DNA of 64,000 bases from JAWKTT01 sp041398965 (GCA_041398965.1 JAWKTT010000022.1:31237-95236); one strand, 5' to 3'. Positions 46,814 to 56,880 are shown, numbered from the stretch's first letter. Translations and numbers: made by a program. The notes: a model not told the origin generated them from the sequence alone.

Positions 46814-47767
46814 ATGGGAAATGGGGGGCAGATGGCTCTACTCACCACAATTCTATTTCTGCTGTCGTTTGTGGCGTTGTTTCGGACGGGAAGGCAGCTT
46901 GCAGAAACAACTCTGATTTCTGCCTACTGGTGGTCTGTCGTGGCAATGGCTATCTGGGGCGGCGTGTATCTGCTCGATGTCCAGTTGACTCGACTCGAAC
47001 ATCCGATCGCCGAAACGTGTTGGTACGTGACAGTTCTATTCGCCCTGACTCCGTTGGTGGCTGTGCTGGGGGCCCGTCGACCAGGTGTGGGGGCTTGGAA
47101 TTGGTTTGTTGTCGTGCCGTTGCTGGCCGTCTTTGGGCTGTTTGCCGTAACAAACTGGCGTCTTGAAGGGATGTCCGCTCCGATCAAGGTGCCGGCGCCG
47201 CTGTTGGCTGGTCTCGGGGTCGTCATGGCGATGGGGTTGGGCAACTATCTGCCGACGCGGTATTTCGTCACGGTTTGCCTTATGGGGCTGGCAATGTTGC
47301 TCGTGCTATTGCCGGTGTCGACGTTTGTGGAGTTAAGCCACTCACAGAGTCGACTGATTCGACTCGCCGCGACGTCGTTGCTCTGTGGATCGGTCCTGTT
47401 CGGCGCATGGGCTTCCCGAATGGTCCGCACCATCGAATGTCCGATCAGTCGACTATGGAACGACTACTGGGACAGTTTCGGGTTGATCTGGGCGATACGT
47501 CTATCCGAGCGGTTCAACGCGAAGGCCAATGAAGAACAATGGCCCTGGCGACTGGGGGCCTTGGGGCTGGAACCGTTCCCCCCTCGTGAGGGGAAAGACG
47601 CAGAAGAGTTTGACCGACCGACACCGGCAGAGGAGGCGGCCATGATGCGAAATATACGCTGGATGATTCAGCGTTTCGTTTCGGACTGTTGGGTCGAACG
47701 CCATCTTCCGATGCAAACAGTCAACGAGGATGCAGACAAGTCAAGTCAAACGGTCCGTCATCGCTAA
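46814..47767 (+). CDS. Polytopic membrane protein, unknown function
   Basis: 317 residues with about seven hydrophobic helices in the first 210 residues (from TTILFLLSFVALF to LAATSLLCGSVLFGAW), followed by a soluble C-terminal region ECPISRLWNDYWDSFGLIWA and a charged tail. The ATG at 46814 is used; a second ATG at 46832 after GGGGGGCAG is equally possible. I do not recognise the family. The loop NDYWDSFGLIWAIRLSERFN looks conserved-type and may contact the membrane surface. Its 3' end lies 20 bases from the convergent epimerase gene. Confidence 0.65.
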   Translation: MGNGGQMALLTTILFLLSFVALFRTGRQLAETTLISAYWWSVVAMAIWGGVYLLDVQLTRLEHPIAETCWYVTVLFALTPLVAVLGARRPGVGAWNWFVVVPLLAVFGLFAVTNWRLEGMSAPIKVPAPLLAGLGVVMAMGLGNYLPTRYFVTVCLMGLAMLLVLLPVSTFVELSHSQSRLIRLAATSLLCGSVLFGAWASRMVRTIECPISRLWNDYWDSFGLIWAIRLSERFNAKANEEQWPWRLGALGLEPFPPREGKDAEEFDRPTPAEEAAMMRNIRWMIQRFVSDCWVERHLPMQTVNEDADKSSQTVRHR

Positions 47768-47787
47768 CATGAATCGTGAGACTCACG

Positions 47788-48696
47788 TTACGACGAAAGG
47801 GGACGGTCCAGCAGGTCTCGCAGGGCCTGTTCGAGAGTTGGGTGTTGGAAGTCGTAGTTGAGTGACTGGAGTTTCTCCGGGATCACCCGACTGCTCGACA
47901 AAAGTAGGTCGTTCGCCATTTCTCCTAAGGCGAGTCGAGCAGCAAAACCTGGCATCGGGAAGATCGTCGGACGCGAAAGCACACGTCCGAGCGTCTTTGT
48001 AAATTGCAGGTTGGTGGTTTCTTCGGGGGCGACGGCATTGACCGCTCCGACGAATCTGCTGTCGTGAACGGCAGCGGCGACAATCGAAGCCGCGTCTGGA
48101 AGGCTGAGCCAACTCCAATACTGCTTCCCATTTCCGATGATGCCGCCAACGCACAACTTAAAGGGAAGTGTCATCTTCGCTAACGCCCCTCCCTCTGGGC
48201 TAAGGATCATTCCGAACCTGAGGTGTACGACTCGAATCCCCCGTTCTCTGGCGGCATCGGCCGCTTTCTCCCATGCGTCGCAAACTTCGGGAAGAAATCC
48301 CTTCCCGACAGTGGCGGCCTCAGTCAGTTTTTCGTCCCCTCGATTTCCGTAGAACCCGATGGCCGATGCACAGACGAAGGTGCGGGGACCATTGGGGAGA
48401 GATGCCATCGCCTGAGCAATTGCTCGAGTCCCTTCGACCCGACTTGAGCGAATACGATCTTTCTTTGCGGCGGACCAACGTCCTTCGCCGATGTTCTCTC
48501 CTGCCAGATGGATGACAGCATCAAGGTCTTGCAGCGATTCCTGAGAGACACCTCCCAATTGCGGCGCCCAGGCACGCTGCTGAACTGATGTCGTCTTGCC
48601 CCGAACGAATCGATAGACTTCCCCCCCATTCGCCTCCAGCATGGGGATCAAGTCGCGCCCCACCAAACCACTCGCCCCTGTCACGCCGATACGCAT
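47788..48696 (-). CDS. TIGR01777-family SDR epimerase (YfcH-like)
   Basis: Extended short-chain dehydrogenase of the YfcH/SDR39U1 group, NAD(P)-binding, substrate unknown. It has 302 residues. The nucleotide motif is GASGLVGRDL (7-16), the family signature HLAGENIGEGRW lies at about 64-75, and SAIGFYGNRGDE carries the active-site tyrosine region. A C-terminal DUF1731-like segment (PTIFPMPGFAARLALGEMA ... LLLSSSRVIPEKL) completes the family plan. Single gene on the minus strand, convergent with the membrane protein and divergent from uppP. Confidence 0.92.
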   Translation of the reverse strand: MRIGVTGASGLVGRDLIPMLEANGGEVYRFVRGKTTSVQQRAWAPQLGGVSQESLQDLDAVIHLAGENIGEGRWSAAKKDRIRSSRVEGTRAIAQAMASLPNGPRTFVCASAIGFYGNRGDEKLTEAATVGKGFLPEVCDAWEKAADAARERGIRVVHLRFGMILSPEGGALAKMTLPFKLCVGGIIGNGKQYWSWLSLPDAASIVAAAVHDSRFVGAVNAVAPEETTNLQFTKTLGRVLSRPTIFPMPGFAARLALGEMANDLLLSSSRVIPEKLQSLNYDFQHPTLEQALRDLLDRPLSS

Positions 48697-49021
48697 GAGA
48701 CTGCTTTCAAGATGTTGTTGACTGTTTGAGACACCCCAGTAGTCGGACTGACGGGTGACGATGATTCATGACAAACCGGAGTGTTGACTGTTGATTGATT
48801 CCATCGGACGACGAACAAACACGTCGCCATTCACACTTTGTGCGAATCGCTCTCATACCAGACTTCACGATGGCTGCCTGAGAGTATTGTAGTCGCAAGA
48901 CTTGTTCGACCACCGAGAACTCCACCGCGGCTCAACGAAACTTTCCCAATTCCTCCCCGATCCTAAAGCGAGAATCTCCTCAATATCTCGCCAAGCCACT
49001 TCTGAAAGGGAAGTTCTACGT
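48697..49021. other. Divergent promoter region
   Basis: About 325 bases between the epimerase (minus) and uppP (plus). No gene seen; GAAAGGGA about 10 bases before ATG 49022 is the likely ribosome-binding site of uppP. Confidence 0.3.
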
Positions 49022-49813
49022 ATGGACTATCTCAAGACTATTCTTCTCGGACTCGTACAGGGGATTGCGGAGTTTTTGCCGATCAGTTCTTCGGGACACC
49101 TGGCGATATTGAATCGGCTGATGGCGACCGAGATGGAGACGGTCGAACTCAACGTTGCGTTGCACTTTGGGACGCTGATGTCGATTCTCGTCGTGTTCCG
49201 AAAAGACTGGCCACAGATTCTCCGCAACCGTCGCATCTGTCTCGCCGTGATAGTCGCCACGCTCCCACTTGTACTCGTTGGCCCCTTCGTCAAGAAACTG
49301 GTCGAGGACGTTTCGACTTCACCTTTGTGGGCCGGATGCGGACTGCTGGTGACATCGGTGCTGCTGTTTCTGATCCCGAAAGTCGAGCAGGAACAACAGC
49401 CCTTGGAGACGATCTCATTAAGGTCTGCCTTGACGGTTGGACTGTTCCAAGTCATCGCCCCATTGCCGGGGGTGTCGCGATCCGGAACAACGATATTTGG
49501 AGGACTCCTGTCCGGCCTCAATCGCGATGCCGCCGCGAGATTTTCCTTTCTGATTGCGATTCCGGCGATCCTCGGAGCAGTCGTACTCAAGGCAAAAGAC
49601 ATGTACGAGACCGGGGGCGAGGGAACTCCGGTTGGTCCCTTGGTTGTCGGCACACTCGTTGCGTTTCTGGTGGGAGTTGCCTCCCTCAAATGGTTGCTGA
49701 AGATGATCTCCAGTCGCAAACTTATCTTTTTCGCTTGGTATTGTCTGATCGTGGGAGCGGCGACCATTCTCTGGCAGTTGCTGCTGCCAGAGGCCGCCCC
49801 CTTGCCGAGTTGA
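49022..49813 (+). CDS. uppP: Undecaprenyl-diphosphate phosphatase
   Basis: Integral membrane enzyme (BacA/UppP) that recycles undecaprenyl pyrophosphate to the lipid carrier used for peptidoglycan and other envelope polymers. It has 263 residues and about eight transmembrane helices. Catalytic motifs are QGIAEFLPISSSGHL near the N-terminus (the E/Q-rich BacA motif) and PGVSRSGTTI in the middle (Ser/Arg). ATG 49022 is preferred to frame starts further upstream because it begins with the first helix MDYLKTILLGLVQG. Its presence indicates cell-wall lipid-carrier recycling in this organism. It ends 20 bases from the convergent EamA transporter gene. Confidence 0.95.
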   Translation: MDYLKTILLGLVQGIAEFLPISSSGHLAILNRLMATEMETVELNVALHFGTLMSILVVFRKDWPQILRNRRICLAVIVATLPLVLVGPFVKKLVEDVSTSPLWAGCGLLVTSVLLFLIPKVEQEQQPLETISLRSALTVGLFQVIAPLPGVSRSGTTIFGGLLSGLNRDAAARFSFLIAIPAILGAVVLKAKDMYETGGEGTPVGPLVVGTLVAFLVGVASLKWLLKMISSRKLIFFAWYCLIVGAATILWQLLLPEAAPLPS

Positions 49814-49833
49814 GTCAGGTAATCCCCCTTCAG

Positions 49834-50844
49834 TCAGTTGCGGCGGCTTGTCAATTGAGAGCCGCTGGACGTGGACCAATTGACAAGTGCGATGGCGATC
49901 GCCACACAGGCCCCCGACGCGAGCATCCACCATGTCAGCGAGTCGCCCCGCAGGAGGACTGCTGTCATCACCCCGCAAAGGGGAGTTGCGAAGCTGAAGA
50001 CCGAAATGTGGGAAGCCGAGTGGTGACGCAATAACCAAGCGTGCATCACGAAGCAAAACCCCGACACGACCAACCCCGAGTACAGTAAACCTCCCCACGC
50101 TCCCCAGGTCATCTTCTGCCAGAGTTCGCCCCACCCCGAAGCCCCGGCTCGCGACCAGTCGTCAATGAACGGGGTTGCGATGAGAAAGAGAATCGCTCCC
50201 ACCAGGTTGTGCCACAGCATCAATCGGTCGGACGGAACCACCTGCACGGCCGAACGAGTATAGATCACCTTGATCGCCAAGATGAGTGCGGAGAACGCCA
50301 TGATGACGTCTCCTAAGATTGTCGGTTTGTCGGTGTTCGGAGATTGGCCGTCCAGTGAGTTGGGGCTTCCGATCGTTGGCTCGACTGACGACCCGACGCA
50401 CAAAAGGACGCCGACCGCCGCGATAACTAACCCGAGCATCTGCCACCACCTGAGACGCACCGAGCGAGTAATGCTGTGCTCAATGAGTGCAACCCAGAAG
50501 ATGAAGGTATTGATCAACACTGTGGCATGTGATGAGTTCGAGTAATCGACACCGAGGTTGAACGTCCAAATTTGCAGGAACAGCATTGTCCCGAGAATAA
50601 TCGCCGGTCGCCATTGGTGTCGTTCGAGACGGATGAGTGCCCCCTGACTCCGGAGATATGGCCAGAGAAAGAACGACGCGATAAGAAAACGAGCTGCCCC
50701 GACAGCCAGTGGCGGGAGAGTGTCAGCCGCCTGTTTTGTTGCAACCGAGTTGCCCCCCCATAGCAGGGCCATCAGCAATGCTAAGGTCCCGGCCCCCCAT
50801 CCCACCGCCTGATGTCGATCCCTTGGTTTCGGTATTGTCGACAT
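49834..50844 (-). CDS. EamA/DMT-family transporter
   Basis: Drug/metabolite-transporter permease of 336 residues with ten predicted helices in two EamA repeats: the first starts LLMALLWGGNSVATKQA, the second VIMAFSALILAIKVIYTRSA. The ATG at 50842-50844 begins MSTIPKPRDRH; a longer frame would overlap glgC. A polar loop of about 30 residues (SSVEPTIGSPNSLDGQSPN) separates the two halves, longer than usual. Substrate not deducible. It follows glgC on the minus strand with a 172-base gap. Confidence 0.88.
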   Translation of the reverse strand: MSTIPKPRDRHQAVGWGAGTLALLMALLWGGNSVATKQAADTLPPLAVGAARFLIASFFLWPYLRSQGALIRLERHQWRPAIILGTMLFLQIWTFNLGVDYSNSSHATVLINTFIFWVALIEHSITRSVRLRWWQMLGLVIAAVGVLLCVGSSVEPTIGSPNSLDGQSPNTDKPTILGDVIMAFSALILAIKVIYTRSAVQVVPSDRLMLWHNLVGAILFLIATPFIDDWSRAGASGWGELWQKMTWGAWGGLLYSGLVVSGFCFVMHAWLLRHHSASHISVFSFATPLCGVMTAVLLRGDSLTWWMLASGACVAIAIALVNWSTSSGSQLTSRRN

Positions 50845-51016
50845 AAATTGTTCAGTTCGGTTGTTTGGTCGGGAAAAAAGAGGAGTCGGGAAACCGCAGT
50901 CAGAATTCCGCGAGAGCTGTTGAAGCCATTTCCTTCGTCCTTTCGTCTCCTCAACTCTCTGTTTCGATGTCCCCTGAATTGGAGATACGAAATCCCCAAG
51001 CCTCTTTTCTGCCGGG

Positions 51017-52231
51017 TCATTGCCCAACAACCGTTACCCCTTGCTCGGTGATGGTATACCCTTTGGCGCGGTCCGCTTCGTGATCGTATCCGATGTGGGC
51101 GTCTTCTGGGATTGCAACTCCACGGTCAATGATCGCTCGGCGAATTTTTGCACGCCGTCCGACAGTGACCCCCGGAAACAGAATCGAGTCTTCGACGCTT
51201 GACCAACTCTGCACGCGAACATGTGGCGAGATGATCGACCGGTTCACGACACCTCCCGAAATGATCGTGCCGCCGCAGACCAAACTGTCGACCGCATAAC
51301 CTGTTCGTGGGGGTGACGTGTGAAAATCGGCAAACACAAATTTCGGCGGTGGGAGCGGGGGAGAGTGACCCCGAATCGGCCAACTGGCATCGTACAGGTT
51401 GAGTTGCGGATCGACCGAGATCAGGTCCATGTTGGCCTCGTAGTACGAATCGAGCGTTCCGACGTCTCGCCAGTACAGACGCTGTTTCGTATTCCGGTCT
51501 CGAAACGGAAATGCTCGCACGCGATGTTTGCCAATGATCGACGGGATAATGTTTCGCCCAAAGTCGCGTTGACTCGCTGGATCTGCGGCATCTTTCAGGA
51601 GTTGCTCCAACAGGAAGCGTCGTCGGAAAACATAAATCCCCATCGAAGCTAAACACTGCGTCGAATCATTCGGCAGGGGGAAAGGTGACTCGGGCTTCTC
51701 TTCAAAACGAGTGACCCAGCTCTCTTGGTCGATCCCCATGACACCAAACCGTTTTCCTTCTTCAAGCGGGACCGGAATGCAGGAGATCGTTGCATCGGCT
51801 TCCGACTCGACATGGTCGCGGACGAGTTCCGAGTAATCCATTTTGTAAATATGGTCGCCCGAAAGAACGATGATGTGCTCGCAAGGGACCTGTTCGATCG
51901 TGAAGATATTCTGATAGATCGCGTCCGCTGTCCCCTGATACCAGTGCTCGTCGAGTCGTTGCTGCGGAGGAAGCACGTCGATGAATTCCCCCAGTTCCGG
52001 AGAGAGGAATCGCCATCCTAAGCTAATGTGACGATTCAGGCTGGCCGCCTTGAATTGCGTCGTAATGTAGACCCTCCGCAATCCGCTGTTAATACAGTTC
52101 GACAGGGTGAAGTCCATAATCCGAAAGCAGCCGCCAAAGTAGACCGCCGGCTTCGCTCGCTCATTGGTCAACGGTTCGAGCCGCGTCCCTTTCCCGCCAG
52201 CAAGTATCAATCCCAGCACGTTGCGCATCAT
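51017..52231 (-). CDS. glgC: Glucose-1-phosphate adenylyltransferase
   Basis: ADP-glucose pyrophosphorylase, the regulated first step of glycogen synthesis. The start MMRNVLGLILAGG (ATG 52229-52231) follows AAGGAG at a good distance; 404 residues fits the family. The nucleotide loop is GGKGTRLEPLT (12-22), followed by KPAVYFGG, the substrate region HWYQGTADA, IYKMDYS and RFEEKP, and a C-terminal left-handed beta-helix of hexapeptide repeats (SIISPHVRVQSW ... VEDSILFPGVTVG). No glycogen synthase or branching enzyme gene is adjacent. Presence implies glycogen-type storage. Confidence 0.95.
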   Translation of the reverse strand: MMRNVLGLILAGGKGTRLEPLTNERAKPAVYFGGCFRIMDFTLSNCINSGLRRVYITTQFKAASLNRHISLGWRFLSPELGEFIDVLPPQQRLDEHWYQGTADAIYQNIFTIEQVPCEHIIVLSGDHIYKMDYSELVRDHVESEADATISCIPVPLEEGKRFGVMGIDQESWVTRFEEKPESPFPLPNDSTQCLASMGIYVFRRRFLLEQLLKDAADPASQRDFGRNIIPSIIGKHRVRAFPFRDRNTKQRLYWRDVGTLDSYYEANMDLISVDPQLNLYDASWPIRGHSPPLPPPKFVFADFHTSPPRTGYAVDSLVCGGTIISGGVVNRSIISPHVRVQSWSSVEDSILFPGVTVGRRAKIRRAIIDRGVAIPEDAHIGYDHEADRAKGYTITEQGVTVVGQ

Positions 52232-52639
52232 GGTATCCACTCCTTGGTATCAGGCGTCTGGCCCCCGCCATGGTAGCCAAAACCTCGCGAAGGAACAGAC
52301 CGCATCTCGCCCGATTCGCAGAAGCATCAAGGAAAGATGTCGAAGTCGCAACCAGTGCGAATCGACGTTCTTGATCATGCGAATCGCTCCAGTCACCCGA
52401 ACTTTTCTGTATAGGATGCAGAGGCAGTCCATAAACAAGCGAGCGTCCGGCCTGTTCGAGCATTCCTTCTCCTCATTTCTGTCCAGAAGTTTGGGGAGCC
52501 GTACGACATCGCTGACTGCCCTGTTGAACGGTGAACCTCATACGCCGCGTCATGGGCTGTGAGTGACGGCTCTCGACATTCGTCCGACGTCACCGCTAAT
52601 CTCTCGCAAGAGTTGCATTGGCCACCGTAGGAGTATCTG
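52232..52639. other. Divergent intergenic region
   Basis: About 400 bases between glgC (minus) and the flavoprotein gene (plus). No gene recognised. TAGGAG about 7 bases before ATG 52640 is the flavoprotein ribosome-binding site. Confidence 0.3.
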
Positions 52640-53836
52640 ATGAGCCAGCAGTTTGATGTCATCGTGATTGGTCTGGGGGCGTTCGGCAGTAGTGCCGTTG
52701 GGGAGTTGGCCGCGCGCGGGGTGCGAGTGCTGGGGATCGAACAGTTTACCCCGGCCCATGCTCTGGGGAGTTCGCACGGCGAGACCCGGATCATTCGCAA
52801 AGCCTACTTTGAACATCCGGACTATGTCCCACTGCTGCATGAGTCGTATCGACTCTGGTCAGAGTTGGAGACCTGGTCGGGTGAGTCGTTGTATCAAGAG
52901 ACGGGGCTCGTTCTGTCGGGGCCGGGTGAGGGAGAGACCGTGCGGGGGGCAATTCACGCAGCGACTCTGCACAACCTTCGATGCGATGTCCTCACAGCCG
53001 ATCGAGCGGGGCAACGATTTCCGACCTTTCAGTTTCCGGAGCATCACACGGTTTTGTTTGAAGAACAGGCAGGATACTTGAGGGTCGAGCAGTGTGTCAG
53101 TACACAACTTGCGAGAGCCGAAGCGTTGGGGGCCGATCTCCGATTCGGCGAATTGGTGCGGAGTTGGAGCATTGATGGAAATTCCCAAGTTCGAGTACAA
53201 ACGGACAAGGATCACTACTCTGCTGAAAGGCTTATTGTCACTGCGGGAGCGTGGAGCGATCGCCTGTTACACGAGTCGCTGGCGAACATTCCGCCATGCC
53301 GGTCGTCATCCGAGGTGACTGCATCAGCGTTCCCGACTCTGCGTGTGGTGCGAAAGGTGCAGTGTTGGAATCGAGTCGAGCCGATCCATCGAGCGGCTCT
53401 TCAAGCGATGCCGGTGTACTACTTTGAGACGGCTGCGGGTGCGTTCTATGGCTTCCCGTCGCTCGACGGGAAGAGTGTCAAGGTGGCACAACACAATAGG
53501 ACCGAACACGACACGATCGTGAGCGACCCGAATTTGCTCGACCGCGAACTGCATCACCGAGACACTGTTTCGATTGGGAACTTCGTGACACAACACCTCA
53601 GAGGTGTTGGCCAAGAGGCCATCCGTCATGCCGTCTGCATGTACACGATGACGCCGGATGAACACTTCCTGATCGACCGCCATCCCTGTTATGGGCAGGT
53701 CACATTTGCCGCAGGCTTCTCGGGTCACGGTTTTAAGTTTGCTCCCGTAATCGGAACCGCATTGGCCGACCTGTCGTTGACAGGTCGTTCGTCCCTACCG
53801 GTCGAGTTCCTGTCACTGAGTCGCTTTGTGGACTGA
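52640..53836 (+). CDS. Monomeric sarcosine oxidase / N-methyltryptophan oxidase-like flavoprotein
   Basis: FAD-dependent amine oxidase of the DAO/MSOX family that would oxidise an N-methyl amino acid, giving aldehyde, free amine and hydrogen peroxide. It has 398 residues. The dinucleotide motif is VIGLGAFGSSAVGELA (from 10), then GSSHGETRIIRKAY, and the covalent-FAD cysteine region CMYTMTPDEHFLIDRHP; FSGHGFKFAPVIG closes the FAD fold. TAGGAG before the ATG supports the start. Substrate remains open between sarcosine and similar secondary amines. It sits 95 bases before the ABC1 kinase gene. Confidence 0.88.
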   Translation: MSQQFDVIVIGLGAFGSSAVGELAARGVRVLGIEQFTPAHALGSSHGETRIIRKAYFEHPDYVPLLHESYRLWSELETWSGESLYQETGLVLSGPGEGETVRGAIHAATLHNLRCDVLTADRAGQRFPTFQFPEHHTVLFEEQAGYLRVEQCVSTQLARAEALGADLRFGELVRSWSIDGNSQVRVQTDKDHYSAERLIVTAGAWSDRLLHESLANIPPCRSSSEVTASAFPTLRVVRKVQCWNRVEPIHRAALQAMPVYYFETAAGAFYGFPSLDGKSVKVAQHNRTEHDTIVSDPNLLDRELHHRDTVSIGNFVTQHLRGVGQEAIRHAVCMYTMTPDEHFLIDRHPCYGQVTFAAGFSGHGFKFAPVIGTALADLSLTGRSSLPVEFLSLSRFVD

Positions 53837-53931
53837 GCATTCAACGAATGCCTCGTCAGTAGTTCACGACGACTAGAAACTCGTGCAGAAGTGAGTGGGC
53901 AGAGGTCACAGGGGGATGTTAGAATCGGGTG

Positions 53932-55590
53932 ATGGAACGACATCCTCTTCAAGTATTGCGAAACATCGGGCGGGCGGGCGAGATTGTCTCGGTCCTGGCC
54001 TCGCATGGCTTTGGCGATGTCGTTGAACGGATCGGATTGCAGAAGTACATCCGGTGGGGGAAGCGGCGCCTATTGCGGCGTCCTCCCGAGACTCAACTGA
54101 CGACCGCACAGCGAGTCCGCCTTACGCTCGAAACGCTCGGGCCAACGTTCATTAAGTTTGGGCAAGTCCTCAGCACCCGTCCAGACCTGATGTCGGACGA
54201 CATTATCCAGGAACTCTCCCAGTTGCAGGAGCAGGTTCCACCGTTTGATGGAGACCTAGCGGTTGCTCAGGTCGAGGCGGAACTCGGGGGGAACATCGAC
54301 AAGTTGTTCGCCGAGTTCGACCGTCAACCTCTGGCTGCTGGTTCTCTGGGACAGGTCCACCGAGCTAGACATCATGATGGTTCAGAATTGGCCATCAAAA
54401 TACGTCGCCCCGATGCTCTGGCAAATGTCGAACGAGATCTTGCCCTCATGGCCGAGACCGCTCCCGCGTTCGCGATGATTCCTCAGTTTGCCGTTTTTGA
54501 TCCTCCCGGGCTTGTCGCTCAGTTTTCTCGAACTGTTCGCCGCGAGTTAAACTTTCGGCGAGAGGGGAAGACGATGGTCGAATTCCGTCGGCTCTTCGCC
54601 CGCGATGCAACGCTGCATGTGCCGTTGGTCTACGAGGATCTCACGACCGATGCTGTCCTGACAATGGAGTTTGTTTCAGGAGTTCGGGCGGATGATATCG
54701 ACGGATTACGAAAGATGGGGTTGGAGCCACGGCAGCTGGCGGCCAATGGTGCTCGAATCTTCTTGAAGCAAGTGTTCGAGTTCGGACTGTTTCATGGAGA
54801 CCCCCATCCGGGAAATCTTCGTGTGCTCAAAGATGGCAGCATCGCCCTGTTAGACTTCGGAATGGTCGGGATTCTGGAAGCGACGATGCGTGATCAACTC
54901 GTCGATCTCTTGGTGACGGTTGTTCGCAATCGGGTCGATCAGGGGGTGACGCTCGTTCAGCAACTCGGACAGGCGACAGGGCCGGTGAACGTCGTCCTCT
55001 TGCGTGCCGACGTCGCCGACTTTCTGGATCGCTACTATGGAGTCCCGCTCGATCAACTCAACATTGGACGCATGTTGGGAGACTTCATTTCACTGATGTC
55101 CAGTCATTCGTTGCGCTGTCCTGCCGACCTCATGTTGTTGCTGCGAGCGTTGATTTCGCTCGATGGCCTGGGGCGAAAGTTGGACCCGACGTTCAATCTC
55201 GCCGCCGAGGTGGCGCCGTTCATCGAACAGGTTGTTCGTCGTCGTTACGACCCCAAACAACTCCTGGCGCGGGCGGTCAGTGAGGCCGGGGCCTTTTTGC
55301 AGGTCGCCCACGATTTGCCTCTCAGTCTCAATCGAACCATTCAGAAGCTCAGTCAGGACGACCTGAGAATTCAACTCGAACATCAGGGACTGAATAAGTT
55401 GATTCACGAATTCGATCGTTCGAGCAACCGCATCGTCGTCGGATTGGTGACATCCGCACTGGTCGTCTCCTCGGCCCTTGTTCTGCGATCAGACAGTGCC
55501 TCTTACTGGCTGGCCATCCCGATCTTTCTTCTCTCGGGGCTGCTTGGCATCTGGCTCATCTATGGCATCCTGACGAGCGGTCGTCTGTGA
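53932..55590 (+). CDS. ABC1/UbiB-family atypical kinase
   Basis: Member of the ABC1/UbiB/ADCK family, linked to quinone and isoprenoid lipid metabolism. It has 552 residues from ATG 53932. Family motifs: KFGQVLSTRPDLMS (KxGQ), PLAAGSLGQVHRARH (alanine-rich loop; AAGSLGQ instead of AAASIGQ), IKIRRP (lysine), HGDPHPGN (catalytic loop) and LLDFGMVG (DFG). Two hydrophobic helices at the C-terminus (about 500-548) anchor it to the membrane, as in UbiB. No ubiquinone or menaquinone genes adjoin it. It converges with mcsB, whose stop is 72 bases away. Confidence 0.9.
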   Translation: MERHPLQVLRNIGRAGEIVSVLASHGFGDVVERIGLQKYIRWGKRRLLRRPPETQLTTAQRVRLTLETLGPTFIKFGQVLSTRPDLMSDDIIQELSQLQEQVPPFDGDLAVAQVEAELGGNIDKLFAEFDRQPLAAGSLGQVHRARHHDGSELAIKIRRPDALANVERDLALMAETAPAFAMIPQFAVFDPPGLVAQFSRTVRRELNFRREGKTMVEFRRLFARDATLHVPLVYEDLTTDAVLTMEFVSGVRADDIDGLRKMGLEPRQLAANGARIFLKQVFEFGLFHGDPHPGNLRVLKDGSIALLDFGMVGILEATMRDQLVDLLVTVVRNRVDQGVTLVQQLGQATGPVNVVLLRADVADFLDRYYGVPLDQLNIGRMLGDFISLMSSHSLRCPADLMLLLRALISLDGLGRKLDPTFNLAAEVAPFIEQVVRRRYDPKQLLARAVSEAGAFLQVAHDLPLSLNRTIQKLSQDDLRIQLEHQGLNKLIHEFDRSSNRIVVGLVTSALVVSSALVLRSDSASYWLAIPIFLLSGLLGIWLIYGILTSGRL

Positions 55591-55662
55591 CGGACGACGG
55601 TACTGCTCTCGTCACTCATGGCCTGCGCATCCTGCGGGCTGCACAAAGAGGTGAAGACCCGG

Positions 55663-56727
55663 TTAGTTCTGAGACGGGTCAGGTCCAAGACGTTCGCGGA
55701 GGTAGTTGGCACGGGCGATGTTTCGTTCTCCCGTGCTCAGTTCCGCCTTTCGAATCTTTTGAAGATGAGCTGGTTGCGTGTGAATAAACAGCTCGTGAAC
55801 GGTTGGCATTTCGACGTCATCAACCAGTCCAAGGTTGATCCCCATTCGAACGTTTGACAGGTGTTGCATCGTCTCTTGCGACGTGATCGTCCGCGCCCCA
55901 CGCAAGATTGCAAACGCACGAGAGACCTGATCGTGCAACTTCTCGCGATTCTCTTTGACGAGTGCGGCCCGTACGCGTCGTTCGTAGTCGATGATTTTGG
56001 GGACCACTTCCTGGATCCCCGCGATGATCCGCTCCTCGGATTTGCCGAGCGTCATCTGATTGGAAATCTGATAGAAGTCTCCCATGGCTTGACTCCCTTC
56101 GCCGTACAGTCCGCGGACGGCAAGGGTCATTTTTTGCATTGCCTGGAAGACTTTCTGAATTTCCTTGGTGAGCACCAGGCCCGGGAGATGAAGCATGACG
56201 CTCGCCCGAATTCCGGTCCCGGCATTTGTCGGGCAAGAGGTGAGGTAGCCAAACGACTCATCGTAGGCGTAGGCGACATGCTCTTCGAGTTCGTCGTCGA
56301 TCTGGTTCATCTGCTGCCAGCAATCAGAGAGGGCATATCCGCTCCGCAGCACCTGCATGCGCAGATGGTCTTCCTCGTTGATCATCAAACTGACGGTTTC
56401 GCGAAGTCCAACGCCAACGCCTCGTGTCCCCTGTGCGTCCGCATGTTCACGACTGATAAGTTGACGTTCAACCAGAAACTGTCGATCGAGTTGGGATAAA
56501 TCCTCGACGTCGAGATACATCATCGAGTCGCCGATGGGCAACTTCTGGATGTGTTCCCGAAGCGTCGCTTCGATCTCGCGCCGCTGATCGGCATTCGCAT
56601 GACCAGGGAAGGGGTAGTCAGAAAGGTTGCGGGCCAATCGAATGCGGCTGGAGATGACGACATCGGAATCAGGGCCGGTGCCTCGAAGCCATTCGCCGCT
56701 CGTATGCGTCAGCGACTCTAGATTCAC
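55663..56727 (-). CDS. mcsB: Protein arginine kinase McsB
   Basis: Phosphorylates arginines on misfolded proteins to mark them for ClpCP; related to guanidino (creatine) kinases. A GTG start at 56725-56727 preceded by GGGAG gives 354 residues, the usual size; the longer frame to 56844 lacks family character. Motifs: SSRIRLARNLSDYPFPGHA, VSLMINEEDHLRMQ (the NEEDH acceptor loop), and YLTSCPTNAGTGIRASVM (nucleotide-binding CPTN block). mcsA lies 153 bases upstream on the same strand, a conserved pair; ctsR and clpC, partners in Firmicutes, are not nearby. Confidence 0.93.
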   Translation of the reverse strand: MNLESLTHTSGEWLRGTGPDSDVVISSRIRLARNLSDYPFPGHANADQRREIEATLREHIQKLPIGDSMMYLDVEDLSQLDRQFLVERQLISREHADAQGTRGVGVGLRETVSLMINEEDHLRMQVLRSGYALSDCWQQMNQIDDELEEHVAYAYDESFGYLTSCPTNAGTGIRASVMLHLPGLVLTKEIQKVFQAMQKMTLAVRGLYGEGSQAMGDFYQISNQMTLGKSEERIIAGIQEVVPKIIDYERRVRAALVKENREKLHDQVSRAFAILRGARTITSQETMQHLSNVRMGINLGLVDDVEMPTVHELFIHTQPAHLQKIRKAELSTGERNIARANYLRERLGPDPSQN

Positions 56728-56880
56728 GAGGCAGACTCCCAACACAAGACAGGACCAGAACGATGCGTCAACAGTAGGCAACAAACAGACAGGACCGAGA
56801 TTATAAGGGATCGGCGACAAAAAGGGACCAAACCACAGAAACAAGCTTCCGCAAGAGAGAATGGCTTGCCCGAAGGGAAG

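Noticed and set aside
49027..49767. Minus-strand frame opposite uppP
   Set aside because: Shadow of a well-supported membrane enzyme gene.
55587..55787. Small plus-strand frame overlapping the UbiB-like stop by 4 bases
   Set aside because: Although the overlap looks like coupling, most of it is antisense to mcsB and it resembles no protein.
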